This document shows positions 21,501 through 28,739 of a stretch of 64,000 nt of DNA, in pieces (the stretch's first letter is position 1; every line of letters starts with the position of its first letter). Location of the stretch: assembly GCF_016756535.1 (NCBI RefSeq), contig NZ_AP023247.1, forward strand, positions 3,844,501 to 3,908,500, written 5' to 3'. This DNA comes from Mesorhizobium sp. 131-2-1. GTDB taxonomy: Bacteria; Pseudomonadota; Alphaproteobacteria; Rhizobiales; Rhizobiaceae. A program made the position numbers and the translations under genes. The notes under the pieces were generated by a model. That model ran no database searches, was not told the origin of the DNA, and saw nothing but the letters and a program-made list of their open reading frames with translations.

Positions 21501-21646
21501 TCGACCGCTACTGCGACGATTTCGAAAAGCTGCTCAAGGACGTGGCGCGCAACGACCGCGACAACATCATGGCGCAGACCTATCTGACGTCGGACACCGG
21601 CAAGGTCTACACCATGCTGGCCCACGCCAGCGGCCGCCTGCACTAA
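15581..21646 (+). CDS. rgsE: Giant coiled-coil growth-pole ring protein (GPR/RgsE family)
   Basis: 2021 residues. A disordered N-terminus is followed by two transmembrane helices (about residues 129-150 and 171-193). A very long apolipoprotein-like helical repeat region covers about residues 220-1780. A Pro/Arg-rich linker (about 1808-1907) precedes a conserved C-terminal globule (about 1910-2021, starting ESLNSLSVDIARAIDH). Size and order match the GROWTH POLE RING protein of Agrobacterium (RgsE in Sinorhizobium), an inner-membrane scaffold needed for unipolar elongation in Rhizobiales. The repeats come in lengths of 22, 29 and 36 residues. It is followed by a terminator. The family assignment is from architecture and memory; no alignment was run. 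Confidence 0.85.
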   Translation: MAKKPTTRTLDNDVAKELERALDLDLSADGDGGLDMAASMEDLEAQISAAADELAREGRSQKEEPAAVQNQNMWPAQNTQPAAQPKPAELRPVETRNGAQPAGFTPANDDRQKDYRTLLHGLNRRASSTIYWVVAFISLAWIAGAGGLANLLFGPGIWKIRTADQFFARPELIGLAVAAIIPVILFWAFAAMVRRAQEMRLAAQSMTEVAFRLAEPENLAQDRVMMIGQAVRREVAAMGEGIERTLARAVELETLVHSEVNQIERSYSENEARIRSLVDGLGSEREAVVTHAERVRASIASAHETLRDEIGSASDIIRDSILNASTKLSMTINNSGDTLIDRINESSMSIFDSVEGRLDTITDRLSTSGEAFASLLDTRIAKLTDTTDGLTRSLTDLLDDRTSGMVSLLGGAARTLSSEFENSLSGIERTLAERGQALISEFQTRAEALDTGTQKLNAALEARARQINETLVERAREIAHTFAESKDQLSTMIDQGKTQIGADMADIISSTSSMLEARASDFAGRMEAARHVVSRSFDSDIQRLADARVGIEEAVENHSRKLSESRDRMAAAMQADLATFAESRAGIDAAVTDQVQKLAEGRDLIARALEDDLRKVNESRAAIDASLGAHLEQLEQGRNRLSQALNEDSGKLVQARTIIDEMVAGHVGKLAEGRNILARALEADLGKLADSRASIDGLVAGQVEKIAEGRSVLAKALETDIIGIRSLIETHSAKLAEDRGELSRSLEDDLSGIRNLIEGHAVRLADDRSLLSQTLEADLAKLAEGRSSIDGLVAGQVEKLAEGRDILKRALEADINTIKGAIAGHSERVAEERSQLSKALEADLQNVNSLISDHTNRLVQDRSTLSQALQDDLQNVNGIMADHQSRLVQDRSTLAKALEDDLAKLAESRSSIDGLVAGQVEKLAEGRDILKRALEADLNTIRSAIADQSLKLTDNRAEFARVLEGDLENVNSLLQGHSDRLAEDRLALSKALEDDLAKLAESRSSIDGLVAGQVEKLAEGRDILKRALEADLQKLAAGRSEIDDIIAGHVGKLAEGRDMLSRALEDDLAKLVDTRKDVDRSLSGHIDQIAARSGDISATIAADVEKIEQAFNRQTGIIEERAGTMERALSTGVDNVRNVLEKSAVFVAGALREKVMEVTSALHEQAGQAFSDADRKIAERAEQTSSALLARAEDIARAFEDADRRLHARAEDTTSALIARHDDISSSMLARAQETADQLAARASEIAGTFDAADQKLVARAVETAQSLAARAGDILRNFEGADERLSMRIGESAEALAARASDLGRIFDAADQHLISRIAEGSEALSSRASEIARIFDDADQRLVTRIADSTATIGSHAETIVGAFASTEQRVADRSRQTGQELAVHAREIEQALAGADERLASNAAATAARIEEQLSGVENRLAHTAEAMGQKLNEQVSGAEAQLISRANVIAETFTAVGQHIGQSTNDAAKTIGANTRELNTMLAARSAEMSRILDETAKPLVERFAQGGSELQRSMEEVTERATEKLRSENAALVNALASRTAETLSAVEGARSTLADSVAELIGRLSTSSAQLGQLIDQAAVNLGHVEERLTGSTQSFATTTEKAAQTFASSARLVDSNTSRLTDLSSATLREVASIATKFDEHSRLLSSASDLLSSAQSNLEHTLERQSSLDDLAVGLVKKSEDLEKVMRSFENLVGQTMQNAEGRTMESAEKIRTAIAEVVESATKRFADATEEMRRTAGSIKSELDLTRAELKKGVIEMPEEAKESTSAIRRAVSEQINALKELSDIVAKSGRSGSDSSEPRSLRPAPQAPARPAEPPRRPPAPPQPERRAPQAPLAETTLRGTLDLDRPAEAPLREPNGRTPQGGWVRDLLTGASREEDLRPAAPAEAPRPAPAQRSPLHVVESLNSLSVDIARAIDHDASIELWNRYRRGERDVFTRRLYTLKGQQTFDEIRRKYQAEAEFRAAVDRYCDDFEKLLKDVARNDRDNIMAQTYLTSDTGKVYTMLAHASGRLH
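17246..18826 (+). repeat. Sixteen tandem 36/29-residue repeats in the growth-pole protein
   Basis: Residues 556-1082 divide without gaps into 16 units of either 36 or 29 residues, in the order 36 x4, 29 x2, 36, 29 x3, 36, 29 x2, 36 x3. A typical unit start is AGQVEKLAEGRDILKRALEA. The long form carries one extra heptad. Copies near 17,935, 18,300 and 18,580 are close to identical also at DNA level, suggesting recent duplication or gene conversion. Confidence 0.85.
19094..19900 (+). repeat. Second repeat family (29/22 residues) in the growth-pole protein
   Basis: From residue 1172 a different consensus repeats (starts such as GADERL, AADQKL, DADQRL). Lengths are 29, 29, 22, 29 x5, then 22 and 22. 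It has the same seven-residue step as the upstream family but a different sequence, with Arg-Ala pairs in place of Glu-Gly-Arg. Confidence 0.78.
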
Positions 21647-21667
21647 GCGGCGGTACTGGAAACAAAT

Positions 21668-21703
21668 AGAAAGGGGGGACCCGGTCCCGCCCTTTCTGCT
21701 TTT
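21668..21703 (+). terminator. Rho-independent terminator after the growth-pole gene
   Basis: Arms AGAAAGGGGGGACC (21668-21681) and GGTCCCGCCCTTTCT (to 21697) pair with one bulged base and are followed by GCTTTT. It lies 21 bp after the stop codon. Confidence 0.75.
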
Positions 21704-21788
21704 GGGCCGATGCTCTAGAGATGTCCCAAGACACCGTAAATCTTTAGACTCAATTGGATGTCCGCACCGTGGATTGAGGCTTGTGGCA

Positions 21789-22244
21789 ATGCAGACAATT
21801 CGTGGCGATCTGCTTCAGCTTGCGCTCGACGGAAAGTTCGATGTCATAGTGCATGGATGCAATTGCCAATGCCAAATGGGCAAGGGGATTGCTCTTTCGA
21901 TAAAGCAGCGTTTTCCCGAGGCATATGCTGCGGATTGCGCGACGTTGAAGGGCGACCTAGCCAAGTTGGGAAGCATATCCGTTGCTGACATCAAGCGGGA
22001 AAGCCGCAGTTTCCATGTCGTCAATGGCTACACTCAATTCCATTGGCAGGGCAAAGGGGTGAAAGCCGACTACCACGCGATCCGAAAAGTCATGCAGGCC
22101 GTCAAGGCCAGATTCGCTGGCAAAAGGATCGGCTACCCGAAAATTGGCGCAGGTTTGGCTGGAGGCGATTGGCAAGCTATCGTCTCAATCATCGAGGACG
22201 AGCTCGCGGGCGAAGATCACACGCTCGTAGAATACACGCCTTGA
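21789..22244 (+). CDS. Macro-domain protein
   Basis: 151 residues from the ATG at 21789. Macro-domain features are the opening QTIRGDLLQLA, IVHGCNCQCQMGKGIA (the ADP-ribose-binding loop with Asn and Gly), and IGYPKIGAGLAGGDW (second binding loop). Such domains bind or hydrolyse ADP-ribose derivatives, for example ADP-ribose-1''-phosphate or ADP-ribosylated targets. The subtype with CNCQCQMGKGIA resembles the phosphatase-like group also found in phages. Base composition is lower in GC than neighbours (28 of 60 in 21841-21900), so it may be acquired. No ADP-ribosyltransferase partner is adjacent. Confidence 0.86.
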   Translation: MQTIRGDLLQLALDGKFDVIVHGCNCQCQMGKGIALSIKQRFPEAYAADCATLKGDLAKLGSISVADIKRESRSFHVVNGYTQFHWQGKGVKADYHAIRKVMQAVKARFAGKRIGYPKIGAGLAGGDWQAIVSIIEDELAGEDHTLVEYTP

Positions 22245-22291
22245 GCCAACTCGGACTCTAGCGCAGCCGCTTCATGGCCGCGCTGATCGGC

Positions 22292-22900
22292 TCAGATCAC
22301 CGAATCTGTCCAGCGGACGATGTCCTTCGCCGCCTGGCCGAAGGCGCTGTCCAGCGCGCCGACATAGGCGGCGTTGCCGCTGCCCGAAACGGGCGCGCTT
22401 GCCGAGAAGCTCTTGGCGGCGCGGACCTCGCCATTGCGGTCGTTGAGGATGCGCACGAACAGATCGACCTCGGCGTGCTCGCCGCCGTTGACGCGGACCT
22501 CGAAGGAACGGACCTCGGCGATGATCTGGTAGTCGATAGCCAGCCCCTCGCCCGGCTTGCCGACCCCGGCGAAGCTGCCGGAACGCTGGAAGGTCTCGGC
22601 AAGCCTCGCCTGCACGATCAGCGGCAGCCGGTCGGCCCATTGCGCGCCCTTGAGATATTGGATCGACAGGTCTGACGGTCTGATGACGATGTTCTGGCTG
22701 TCCAGCGCTTTGAGCGCGGAAGGCTGGGCGATCAGGATCTGCCGGCGGCTGTGGCCATGCGCGTCGATCGACGGCGCCGACAGCTCGAACGTGTCGAGCG
22801 GCGCCGGCTTGGCGCCGAGCGCCGCGCAGCCGGCCAGCGAGAGCGCAAGCAGCGCCGCAGCCGATGTCAATCCAACCGACCTTGCCCAAACCGACGTCAC
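22292..22900 (-). CDS. ABC-transport auxiliary lipoprotein (PqiC/YmbA-like)
   Basis: 202 residues from a GTG at 22900 preceded by GGGGA. The N-terminal lipoprotein signal ends in LALSLAGC, with cysteine as the lipidation site. The mature domain matches the ABC-type transport auxiliary component family: an early TFELSAPS, a central IQYLKGAQWADRLPLIV and a C-terminal helix ending IVRWTDSVI. Such lipoproteins sit in the outer or inner membrane leaflet and partner with MCE transporters. It is last of a four-gene operon, 79 bp behind mlaD. Confidence 0.82.
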   Translation of the reverse strand: MTSVWARSVGLTSAAALLALSLAGCAALGAKPAPLDTFELSAPSIDAHGHSRRQILIAQPSALKALDSQNIVIRPSDLSIQYLKGAQWADRLPLIVQARLAETFQRSGSFAGVGKPGEGLAIDYQIIAEVRSFEVRVNGGEHAEVDLFVRILNDRNGEVRAAKSFSASAPVSGSGNAAYVGALDSAFGQAAKDIVRWTDSVI

Positions 22901-22979
22901 GCGCGATCCCCGTTGTCCCCAGATCGTAAGATCAACCCGCAATTGCGGCTTCTGTTCTTGCGGTGGGTGATGGCCGAAG

Positions 22980-24353
22980 TCAACGCCGCACCCTGCCGTC
23001 ATATTGCCGGACCTCACCCTCGCCGCCCGACAGGATGCGCTGCGGATTGCGGCTGAGATCGGTCACCGCTTCCTCGATGCGGTTGATCGAGCGGCGGCTG
23101 TCCTGGACCAGCGCCTCGACATTCTGCAGGCCCTGGCCGGAGAAGCGGGCCAGGTTGTCGGTGATGGTGCCGAGCCGCGCATTCAGCGTGTCGGCGACCT
23201 GCTTGAACGATTTCAGCGTGTCGCGAGCGTCCGCCATGACGCCGTTCGCCTCGCCCGAGCCGAGCAGCTTGTCGACCTTGGCCAGGATGCCGTCGACGCG
23301 CACCGAGGCGTCGTTCAGTCGCTGGGCGAGCTGCTTGGCGTCCTTGATGGTGTCGTCGATGTCGTCGGCGCGGCTGGCGAATTTGTTCGTGACCTTGGCG
23401 ATGTCGGCGGCGGCCTGATTGGCGTTTTCGCTGGCCTTCTGGATGTTGGCCAGCGCCGTGCGCACCTCGGCCGGATCGATGCCGTCGAGCACGCCGTTGA
23501 CCTTGTCCAGCGTGCCTTGCGTCTTCTGGGCGAAGTCGTTGATCGAGCCGACCGCCGTGTTGACGTTGTTGATGACGGTGTCGAACTGCTTGGAGGTTTC
23601 CTTCAGATTGCCGGTGACCGTGTCGACATTGGCGACGATGCTCTTGATCTTATCCTTGTCGACGGCGTTGAGCAGGCCTTCGGCGGCCTTCAAAGTTCCG
23701 TCAAGCTTGCCCGAGACCCCCTTCAGCTCGTCCGAGAGCGAGCTCACGCTGGACAGGAACTTGTCGATGCCATCGGAATTCTTGGCCAGCGCGTCCGAGA
23801 AGGTCTGCACGTTCTTGACCGTATCGGTCAGCGGCCCGCGCACGTCGTGGGTGAAGCCTTCGAGATCGGAGAGCACCTTGTCGGCGCGGGTGAAGATGTT
23901 CTGCGCGGTCTGCAGGAGGTTGGTGACGGCGGACGGATTGGCGACGATCTCGGCGACCTTGCCTTCCTTCTCGGCCTGGTCGAGCAGCTTCGGCTCCCTG
24001 GGGTCGGCGCCCTTGAGCTCGATATTGGCCTGACCGGTGAGACCGGCAAGCCCGATATCGGCCTGCGTCGACTTGGTGATCGGCGTCATCCGGTCGATCT
24101 CGGTGTCGGCGATGGCGACCGTCGGGTTGTCGACGTCGATGTAGACGCGCCTGACGTCACCCACCTTGACGCCGTTGAACAGCACGAAACTGCCGCGGCC
24201 GAGGCCGGACGCCGAGCCTGGGATGCGCACGCGCAGGAGCGTCGTCTCGCCCTTGTCGCCGATCGCCGCCGTCCAATAGACGAAGGCAAAGGCCGCCAGG
24301 ATCGCGGCCAGCGTGAAGATGCCGACAATGACGTAGTTGGCTCTGGTTTCCAT
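22980..24353 (-). CDS. MCE-domain protein MlaD-like
   Basis: 457 residues. An N-terminal transmembrane anchor lies at about residues 7-28. A single MCE domain at about 38-115 contains FNGVKVGDVRRVYID and GQANIELKGA. A long coiled-coil C-terminus rich in Asn/Asp/Lys/Thr covers about 140-440. This is longer than E. coli MlaD (183 residues) and resembles MCE proteins with needle- or barrel-forming helices that bridge the periplasm. It is probably the substrate-binding core of a phospholipid transporter with the downstream ATPase and permease. The ATPase stop is 14 bp before its start. Confidence 0.88.
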   Translation of the reverse strand: METRANYVIVGIFTLAAILAAFAFVYWTAAIGDKGETTLLRVRIPGSASGLGRGSFVLFNGVKVGDVRRVYIDVDNPTVAIADTEIDRMTPITKSTQADIGLAGLTGQANIELKGADPREPKLLDQAEKEGKVAEIVANPSAVTNLLQTAQNIFTRADKVLSDLEGFTHDVRGPLTDTVKNVQTFSDALAKNSDGIDKFLSSVSSLSDELKGVSGKLDGTLKAAEGLLNAVDKDKIKSIVANVDTVTGNLKETSKQFDTVINNVNTAVGSINDFAQKTQGTLDKVNGVLDGIDPAEVRTALANIQKASENANQAAADIAKVTNKFASRADDIDDTIKDAKQLAQRLNDASVRVDGILAKVDKLLGSGEANGVMADARDTLKSFKQVADTLNARLGTITDNLARFSGQGLQNVEALVQDSRRSINRIEEAVTDLSRNPQRILSGGEGEVRQYDGRVRR

Positions 24354-24367
24354 TGCCCCACTTATGG

Positions 24368-25177
24368 CTATGCGCGCGCCGCAAGATCAAGTTGCCGTGC
24401 ACGTTTTCCGCGAAAATAGGATTTCACCCACGGCTCCTCGCTTTTCAGCATGTCGTCGATCGTGCCTTCGACCAGCACCTTCTTCTTGCCGAGCACCGCC
24501 ACGCGGTCGCAGGCGGTGAACAGCGTGTCGAGGTCATGCGTGACCATGTAGACGGTGAGATCCATCGTATCGCGCAGCTTGACCACCAGCTCGTCGAATT
24601 CGGCGGCGCTGATCGGATCGAGGCCGGATGTCGGCTCGTCGAGGAAGACGATGTCCGGATCGAGCGCCAGCGCGCGCGCCAGTGCCGCGCGCTTGATCAT
24701 GCCGCCGGACAATTCGGATGGGAATTTCTGCGCGGCATCAGGCGGCAGCCCGACAAGCTCGATCTTCAGCAGCGCCAGCTCGTCCATCAGCTTCTTCGGC
24801 AGGTCGAGGTATTCGCGCATCGGCACCTGCACGTTCTCCTGCACCGTCAGCGCCGAAAACAGCGCGCCGTGCTGGAACAGCACGCCAAGGCGCATATCGA
24901 TGCGCAGGCGCTCGATGTCGCTCGCCTTCTCGACATCGACGCCGAACAGCTTGATCGTGCCCGACTGCTTGTGCAGCAGGCCGAGGATTGTGCGCAAAAG
25001 CACCGATTTGCCGGCGCCCGAGGCGCCGACGAAGCCAAGGATCTCACCGCGGGTGATGTCGAGCGACAGTTTGTCGAGGATGACCTTGTCATCCAGGGCG
25101 ACGGTGACGTCGCGAACGGACAGCACGATCTCGTTTTCGGTGGTTTCCTTGGCCTCGGTACCGTTTCGCGTCGCCAT
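24368..25177 (-). CDS. MlaF-type ABC transporter ATP-binding protein
   Basis: 269 residues. The Walker A is GASGAGKSV, the ABC signature is ELSGGMIKRAALARALA, and the Walker B is DIVFLDEPTSGLDP. The MKR-type signature and the DLDTLFTACDRVAVL segment are typical for MlaF/Mce ATPases. It powers lipid movement through the MlaE permease. Its ATG starts one base before the permease stop codon (2 bp apart), so the two are tightly coupled. Confidence 0.92.
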   Translation of the reverse strand: MATRNGTEAKETTENEIVLSVRDVTVALDDKVILDKLSLDITRGEILGFVGASGAGKSVLLRTILGLLHKQSGTIKLFGVDVEKASDIERLRIDMRLGVLFQHGALFSALTVQENVQVPMREYLDLPKKLMDELALLKIELVGLPPDAAQKFPSELSGGMIKRAALARALALDPDIVFLDEPTSGLDPISAAEFDELVVKLRDTMDLTVYMVTHDLDTLFTACDRVAVLGKKKVLVEGTIDDMLKSEEPWVKSYFRGKRARQLDLAARA

Positions 25178-25178
25178 G

Positions 25179-26366
25179 TCAGAACTCTATCGCGGCGTAG
25201 AACATGGCAAAAAGCCCGTCGAGGATGATGACGACGAAGATCGACTTCACCACCGAGGCGGTCACGTGCTGGCCAAGCGATTCCGCGCTGCCGCCGACCT
25301 TCATGCCCTCGACGGAGGCGATGGTGCCGATGATCATGGCCATGAACGGCGCCTTGATCAGGCCGGCGAAGATGGTGCTGAGATCGATGGCGACGCGCAG
25401 CCGGTCGATGAAGGCGGCAGGGGGAATGTCGGAATAGAGCCAGGCGGCGATGATGCCGCCGCCAAGGGCGGCGAAATTGGCGATGATGGTGAGACACGGC
25501 AGCGCGATGACCAGCGCGACCAGGCGCGGGAACACCAGCACGCCGATCGGGTTCAGGCCGATGACCTTGAGCGCGTCGACCTCCTCGCGCATCTTCATCG
25601 AACCGATCTCGGCGGTGATGGCGCTGCCGGAGCGGCCGGCGATCATGATCGCCGTCATCAGCACGCCGAGTTCGCGCAGGATCAGCACGCCGACTAGGTC
25701 GACGACGAAGATGTCGGCGCCGAAATAGCTGAGCTGGTAGGCGCCCTGCTGGGCAACGATGGCGCCGACGATGGCCGACATCAGCACCACCACCGGGATG
25801 GCGCCGACGCCCATGCGGTCGATCTGGTTGAAAATGGCGGCCGGGTTGACGGCATGGCCGCGGCCAAGCTTCATCTGCGCGCCGCGGATGGTGGCGCCGA
25901 GGATGTTCATCGAGGCCAGGAAATCGTCACGCATCTCATAGACGCGCCGGCCGACCGCCTCCAGCGCGCGGATGATGATGTTGGGCGGACCGGCGGGGCC
26001 CGATTCGGGCTCGCGCCGGACAGCGTCGCCGACGGCGCCGAGCAGGATCGAGGCGATCTCGCTCTGCCCCTGCATCCTGACTTCGACGCCCTTCTTCTCG
26101 AAAGCACTGACCAGGCGGTCGATCAGCCAGGCACCGGCGGTGTCCATCTTCTCAATTTGTGAAAGATCGAGCGCCAAGGTCTTGAAACCGCTGCGCTTCT
26201 CGATTTTGCGCATTTCCGCGTCGACCAGCGCCACGGTGCGCGTCGTCCAGCTTCCGGAGAAAGCGCAGCCGAGAACGCCACGCTCCTCGCCAACGGCAAT
26301 GCGCGGCTGGCCGTTCGGCTCCTTGGCGGCCGTGCCGCTTGCGTCGCGTTTGCGGATGGTCAACAT
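25179..26366 (-). CDS. MlaE-like permease with fused N-terminal STAS (MlaB-like) domain
   Basis: 395 residues from the ATG at 26366. Residues about 18-115 form a STAS domain (LALDLSQIEKMDTAGAWLID). Residues about 150-395 are the MlaE permease, with five to six membrane helices and the conserved EIGSMKMREEVDALKVIGLNP loop that contacts the ATPase. In E. coli the STAS protein MlaB is separate; here it is part of the permease chain, which is common in alphaproteobacteria. It is first gene of the operon and divergent from the epimerase gene, with 76 bp between starts. Confidence 0.9.
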   Translation of the reverse strand: MLTIRKRDASGTAAKEPNGQPRIAVGEERGVLGCAFSGSWTTRTVALVDAEMRKIEKRSGFKTLALDLSQIEKMDTAGAWLIDRLVSAFEKKGVEVRMQGQSEIASILLGAVGDAVRREPESGPAGPPNIIIRALEAVGRRVYEMRDDFLASMNILGATIRGAQMKLGRGHAVNPAAIFNQIDRMGVGAIPVVVLMSAIVGAIVAQQGAYQLSYFGADIFVVDLVGVLILRELGVLMTAIMIAGRSGSAITAEIGSMKMREEVDALKVIGLNPIGVLVFPRLVALVIALPCLTIIANFAALGGGIIAAWLYSDIPPAAFIDRLRVAIDLSTIFAGLIKAPFMAMIIGTIASVEGMKVGGSAESLGQHVTASVVKSIFVVIILDGLFAMFYAAIEF

Positions 26367-26442
26367 GGCGTCCTGTTTAGCCTGCCGGAACCGGCCTGTC
26401 ATTTGCCGGCGCCCGGTTGTCGCACTGCCCGAGAAGAAAAAT

Positions 26443-27426
26443 ATGGCGCGTGTCATTTCGGTCGAATCCGAGCGTTTCCCCATTGCCGGCGCCTTCACCA
26501 TCTCGCGCGGCTCGAAGACCGAGGCGGAAGTCATCACCGTGACGATCGGTGAAAGCGGGCATGCCGGGCGCGGCGAATGCGTCCCCTACAAGCGCTATGG
26601 CGAGACCATGGATGGCGTGCGCGAGGCGATCGAAGGCATGCGCGGCCAGCTCGCCGGGGGCATCGGTCGGATCGCGCTGTTCGACGCCATGCCGGCGGGT
26701 GCGGCCCGCAACGCCGTCGATTGCGCCTTGTGGGACCTGGAAGCGAAGTTGAGCGGCACGCCGGTGGCGGATGCGATATGCGCTGCTCCGCCGCGGGCGC
26801 TCGAGACGGCCTACACGCTCTCGCTGGGCGAGCCGGAGGCGATGGCGGCGCAGGCCCGCGCCAACGCGGCGCGGCCACTGCTCAAGGTCAAGATCGGCGG
26901 GGACAACGACATGGCCCGCATCCGAGCCGTTACCGAAGCGGCGCCCGCCAGCCGCATCATCCTCGACGCCAATGAGGGTTGGACGGACGACAATATCGTC
27001 GAAAACCTCGCCTTCGCCGCCGAGCACGGCATCACGCTGATCGAACAGCCGCTGCCGGCCGGCCGCGACGGCATCCTGAGTCAGATCGCGCATCCGGTGC
27101 CGATCTGCGCCGACGAAAGCGTGCACGAGGCGAAGGGCCTCGAGGCCCTCGTCGGACTTTATGATGCCGTGAACATCAAGCTCGACAAATCCGGCGGGCT
27201 GACCGAGGCGCTGGTGCTGCGCGAGCGCGCCCGCGCGCTCGGCTTCCGCATCATGGTCGGCTGCATGGTCGGCACCTCGCTGGCGATGGCGCCGGCCGTG
27301 CTTCTGGCGCAGGGCGCCGATTTCGTCGATCTCGACGGTCCGCTGCTGCTCGCGAGGGACCGCGAGCCAGGCCTCGTCTACCAGGGATCGCTGGTGCTAC
27401 CCCCCGACAGGACGCTGTGGGGTTGA
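26443..27426 (+). CDS. Dipeptide (L-Ala-D/L-Glu) epimerase, enolase superfamily
   Basis: 327 residues from the ATG at 26443, with GAGAAG upstream. It has the enolase/muconate lactonizing fold: a KVKIGGD motif carrying the first catalytic Lys, metal ligands in DANEGW, EQPLP and ICADES, and a second catalytic Lys in VNIKLDKSGG. A Cys-Met-Val-Gly-Thr loop (GCMVGTSLAM) is as in YcjG-type epimerases. It acts on L-Ala-D-Glu from murein peptide recycling. The 3' end overlaps the convergent MFS gene by 30 bp. Other specificities within the subgroup are possible. Confidence 0.88.
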   Translation: MARVISVESERFPIAGAFTISRGSKTEAEVITVTIGESGHAGRGECVPYKRYGETMDGVREAIEGMRGQLAGGIGRIALFDAMPAGAARNAVDCALWDLEAKLSGTPVADAICAAPPRALETAYTLSLGEPEAMAAQARANAARPLLKVKIGGDNDMARIRAVTEAAPASRIILDANEGWTDDNIVENLAFAAEHGITLIEQPLPAGRDGILSQIAHPVPICADESVHEAKGLEALVGLYDAVNIKLDKSGGLTEALVLRERARALGFRIMVGCMVGTSLAMAPAVLLAQGADFVDLDGPLLLARDREPGLVYQGSLVLPPDRTLWG

Positions 27427-28611
27427 GCGCGCCGCGAGCGCAATCAGCGCCAGCCCGATGAGCGCGATGGGGATCATGGCGAGGAAGCCGTCGACGCCGA
27501 AGCGGTCATAGAGCCAGCCCGACGCCAGCGTCACCACAGCCATGAAGAAGCCGTTGAAGAAATAGGCGATGCCTTGCGCAGCACCCGTTCGTTCCTCCGA
27601 GACGGTCTCGCCGATCATCTTCTGCAAGCCGATCAGAACCATCGCCACCGACACCGCGTGCAGCGTCTGGACGCCGAAGAAGCCGGCGACGCCAAGGCCG
27701 AGCGGCCAGATCAGCGGAAAGGCGATCCAGCGCACGATCGAACCGATGCCGGCGATCAGCATCACCCTGACGACCGAAACAGAGTTGAAAATACGGTTGA
27801 AAAACAAGAACATGCCGACTTCGGACACCACGCCCCAGGCCCATAGCAGGCCAACCACGGTGTCGCTGATGCCAATCGACTTCCAGTAGATCGAGACAAA
27901 GCCGTAGAGATAGGCGTGGCTGGCGGTGATGATGCCGACGCCAAGGGTGAAATAGAGGAAATAGGCATTGAGAAGCTTCGGCGCCGAATGCTGGATGTCG
28001 GTCGCCGACAGCGGCGAGGCGCGGCGCGGACGGCCGAGCCTCGGCGCCAGCAATCCGGCGACAAGCGCCGCGCCGAGCGCAACGAAGATGATTACCGGCA
28101 CCGCCTCGGCGCCGGTGCGCGCCAGGATGAAGCCGCCGACGACATTGGCGCAAAGATAAGAGATCGAGCCCCATTTGCGCATGCTGGTGTAGTTGGAGCC
28201 GAAACGGCGCACGCCCGAAAGCGCCAGCGAATCGGCGATCGGCGAATGCGGTGTCCAGACGATGGTCAGCGCCAGCGAGACGGCGAGCACGACGGCGTAG
28301 GTCGGCGGCAGGAAATAACCGGCGGCCAGCACCATCGAGGCCGCGACCAGCGCGATATAGACATGGGCGCGGTCCCTCGCCCGGTCGGCCAATGCGGTCA
28401 GCAGCGGCGTCGTCACCACGCGCAGGAACATGGGCGCGGCGAGGATGACGGCGATCTGCCCGACATGGAAACCCTTGGCCTGCAGCCAGAGCGGGAAGTA
28501 GGGCAGATGCGTGCCGAGCGACACGAAGAGCGTGGCGAAGATCAGGCTCATGCGCAGCTCGAAATGGCGTGGCTTGACGAGCTGTTCTGGCGAGAGCGGC
28601 GGCAGGGACAT
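27397..28611 (-). CDS. MFS transporter (HcaT/LacY-like subfamily)
   Basis: 404 residues from the ATG at 28611. An ATG at 28623 is an alternative. There are twelve transmembrane helices. N-terminal features of the 3-phenylpropionate/nucleoside-symporter-like group are FVSLGTHLPYFPLWLQAKGF in helix 1 and the helix 2-3 loop LLTALADRARDR. The middle helix 7 region contains the sequence WSWG-like LLWAWGVVSEVGMF. The substrate is unknown. The epimerase gene converges on it, so a shared peptide or aromatic acid pathway is possible but not shown. Confidence 0.88.
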   Translation of the reverse strand: MSLPPLSPEQLVKPRHFELRMSLIFATLFVSLGTHLPYFPLWLQAKGFHVGQIAVILAAPMFLRVVTTPLLTALADRARDRAHVYIALVAASMVLAAGYFLPPTYAVVLAVSLALTIVWTPHSPIADSLALSGVRRFGSNYTSMRKWGSISYLCANVVGGFILARTGAEAVPVIIFVALGAALVAGLLAPRLGRPRRASPLSATDIQHSAPKLLNAYFLYFTLGVGIITASHAYLYGFVSIYWKSIGISDTVVGLLWAWGVVSEVGMFLFFNRIFNSVSVVRVMLIAGIGSIVRWIAFPLIWPLGLGVAGFFGVQTLHAVSVAMVLIGLQKMIGETVSEERTGAAQGIAYFFNGFFMAVVTLASGWLYDRFGVDGFLAMIPIALIGLALIALAARSTPQRPVGG

Positions 28612-28739
28612 GAATCGATCCAATCACGTCACGGTCGACCGGCCGCGACGTATGTCGATCCCTTAACATGGAGAAAAACCGGGCGAAACCGGCTGGACTA
28701 ACCGATTGGCGCGGGGCCTTTATTACCGGGGGCCCGGCC

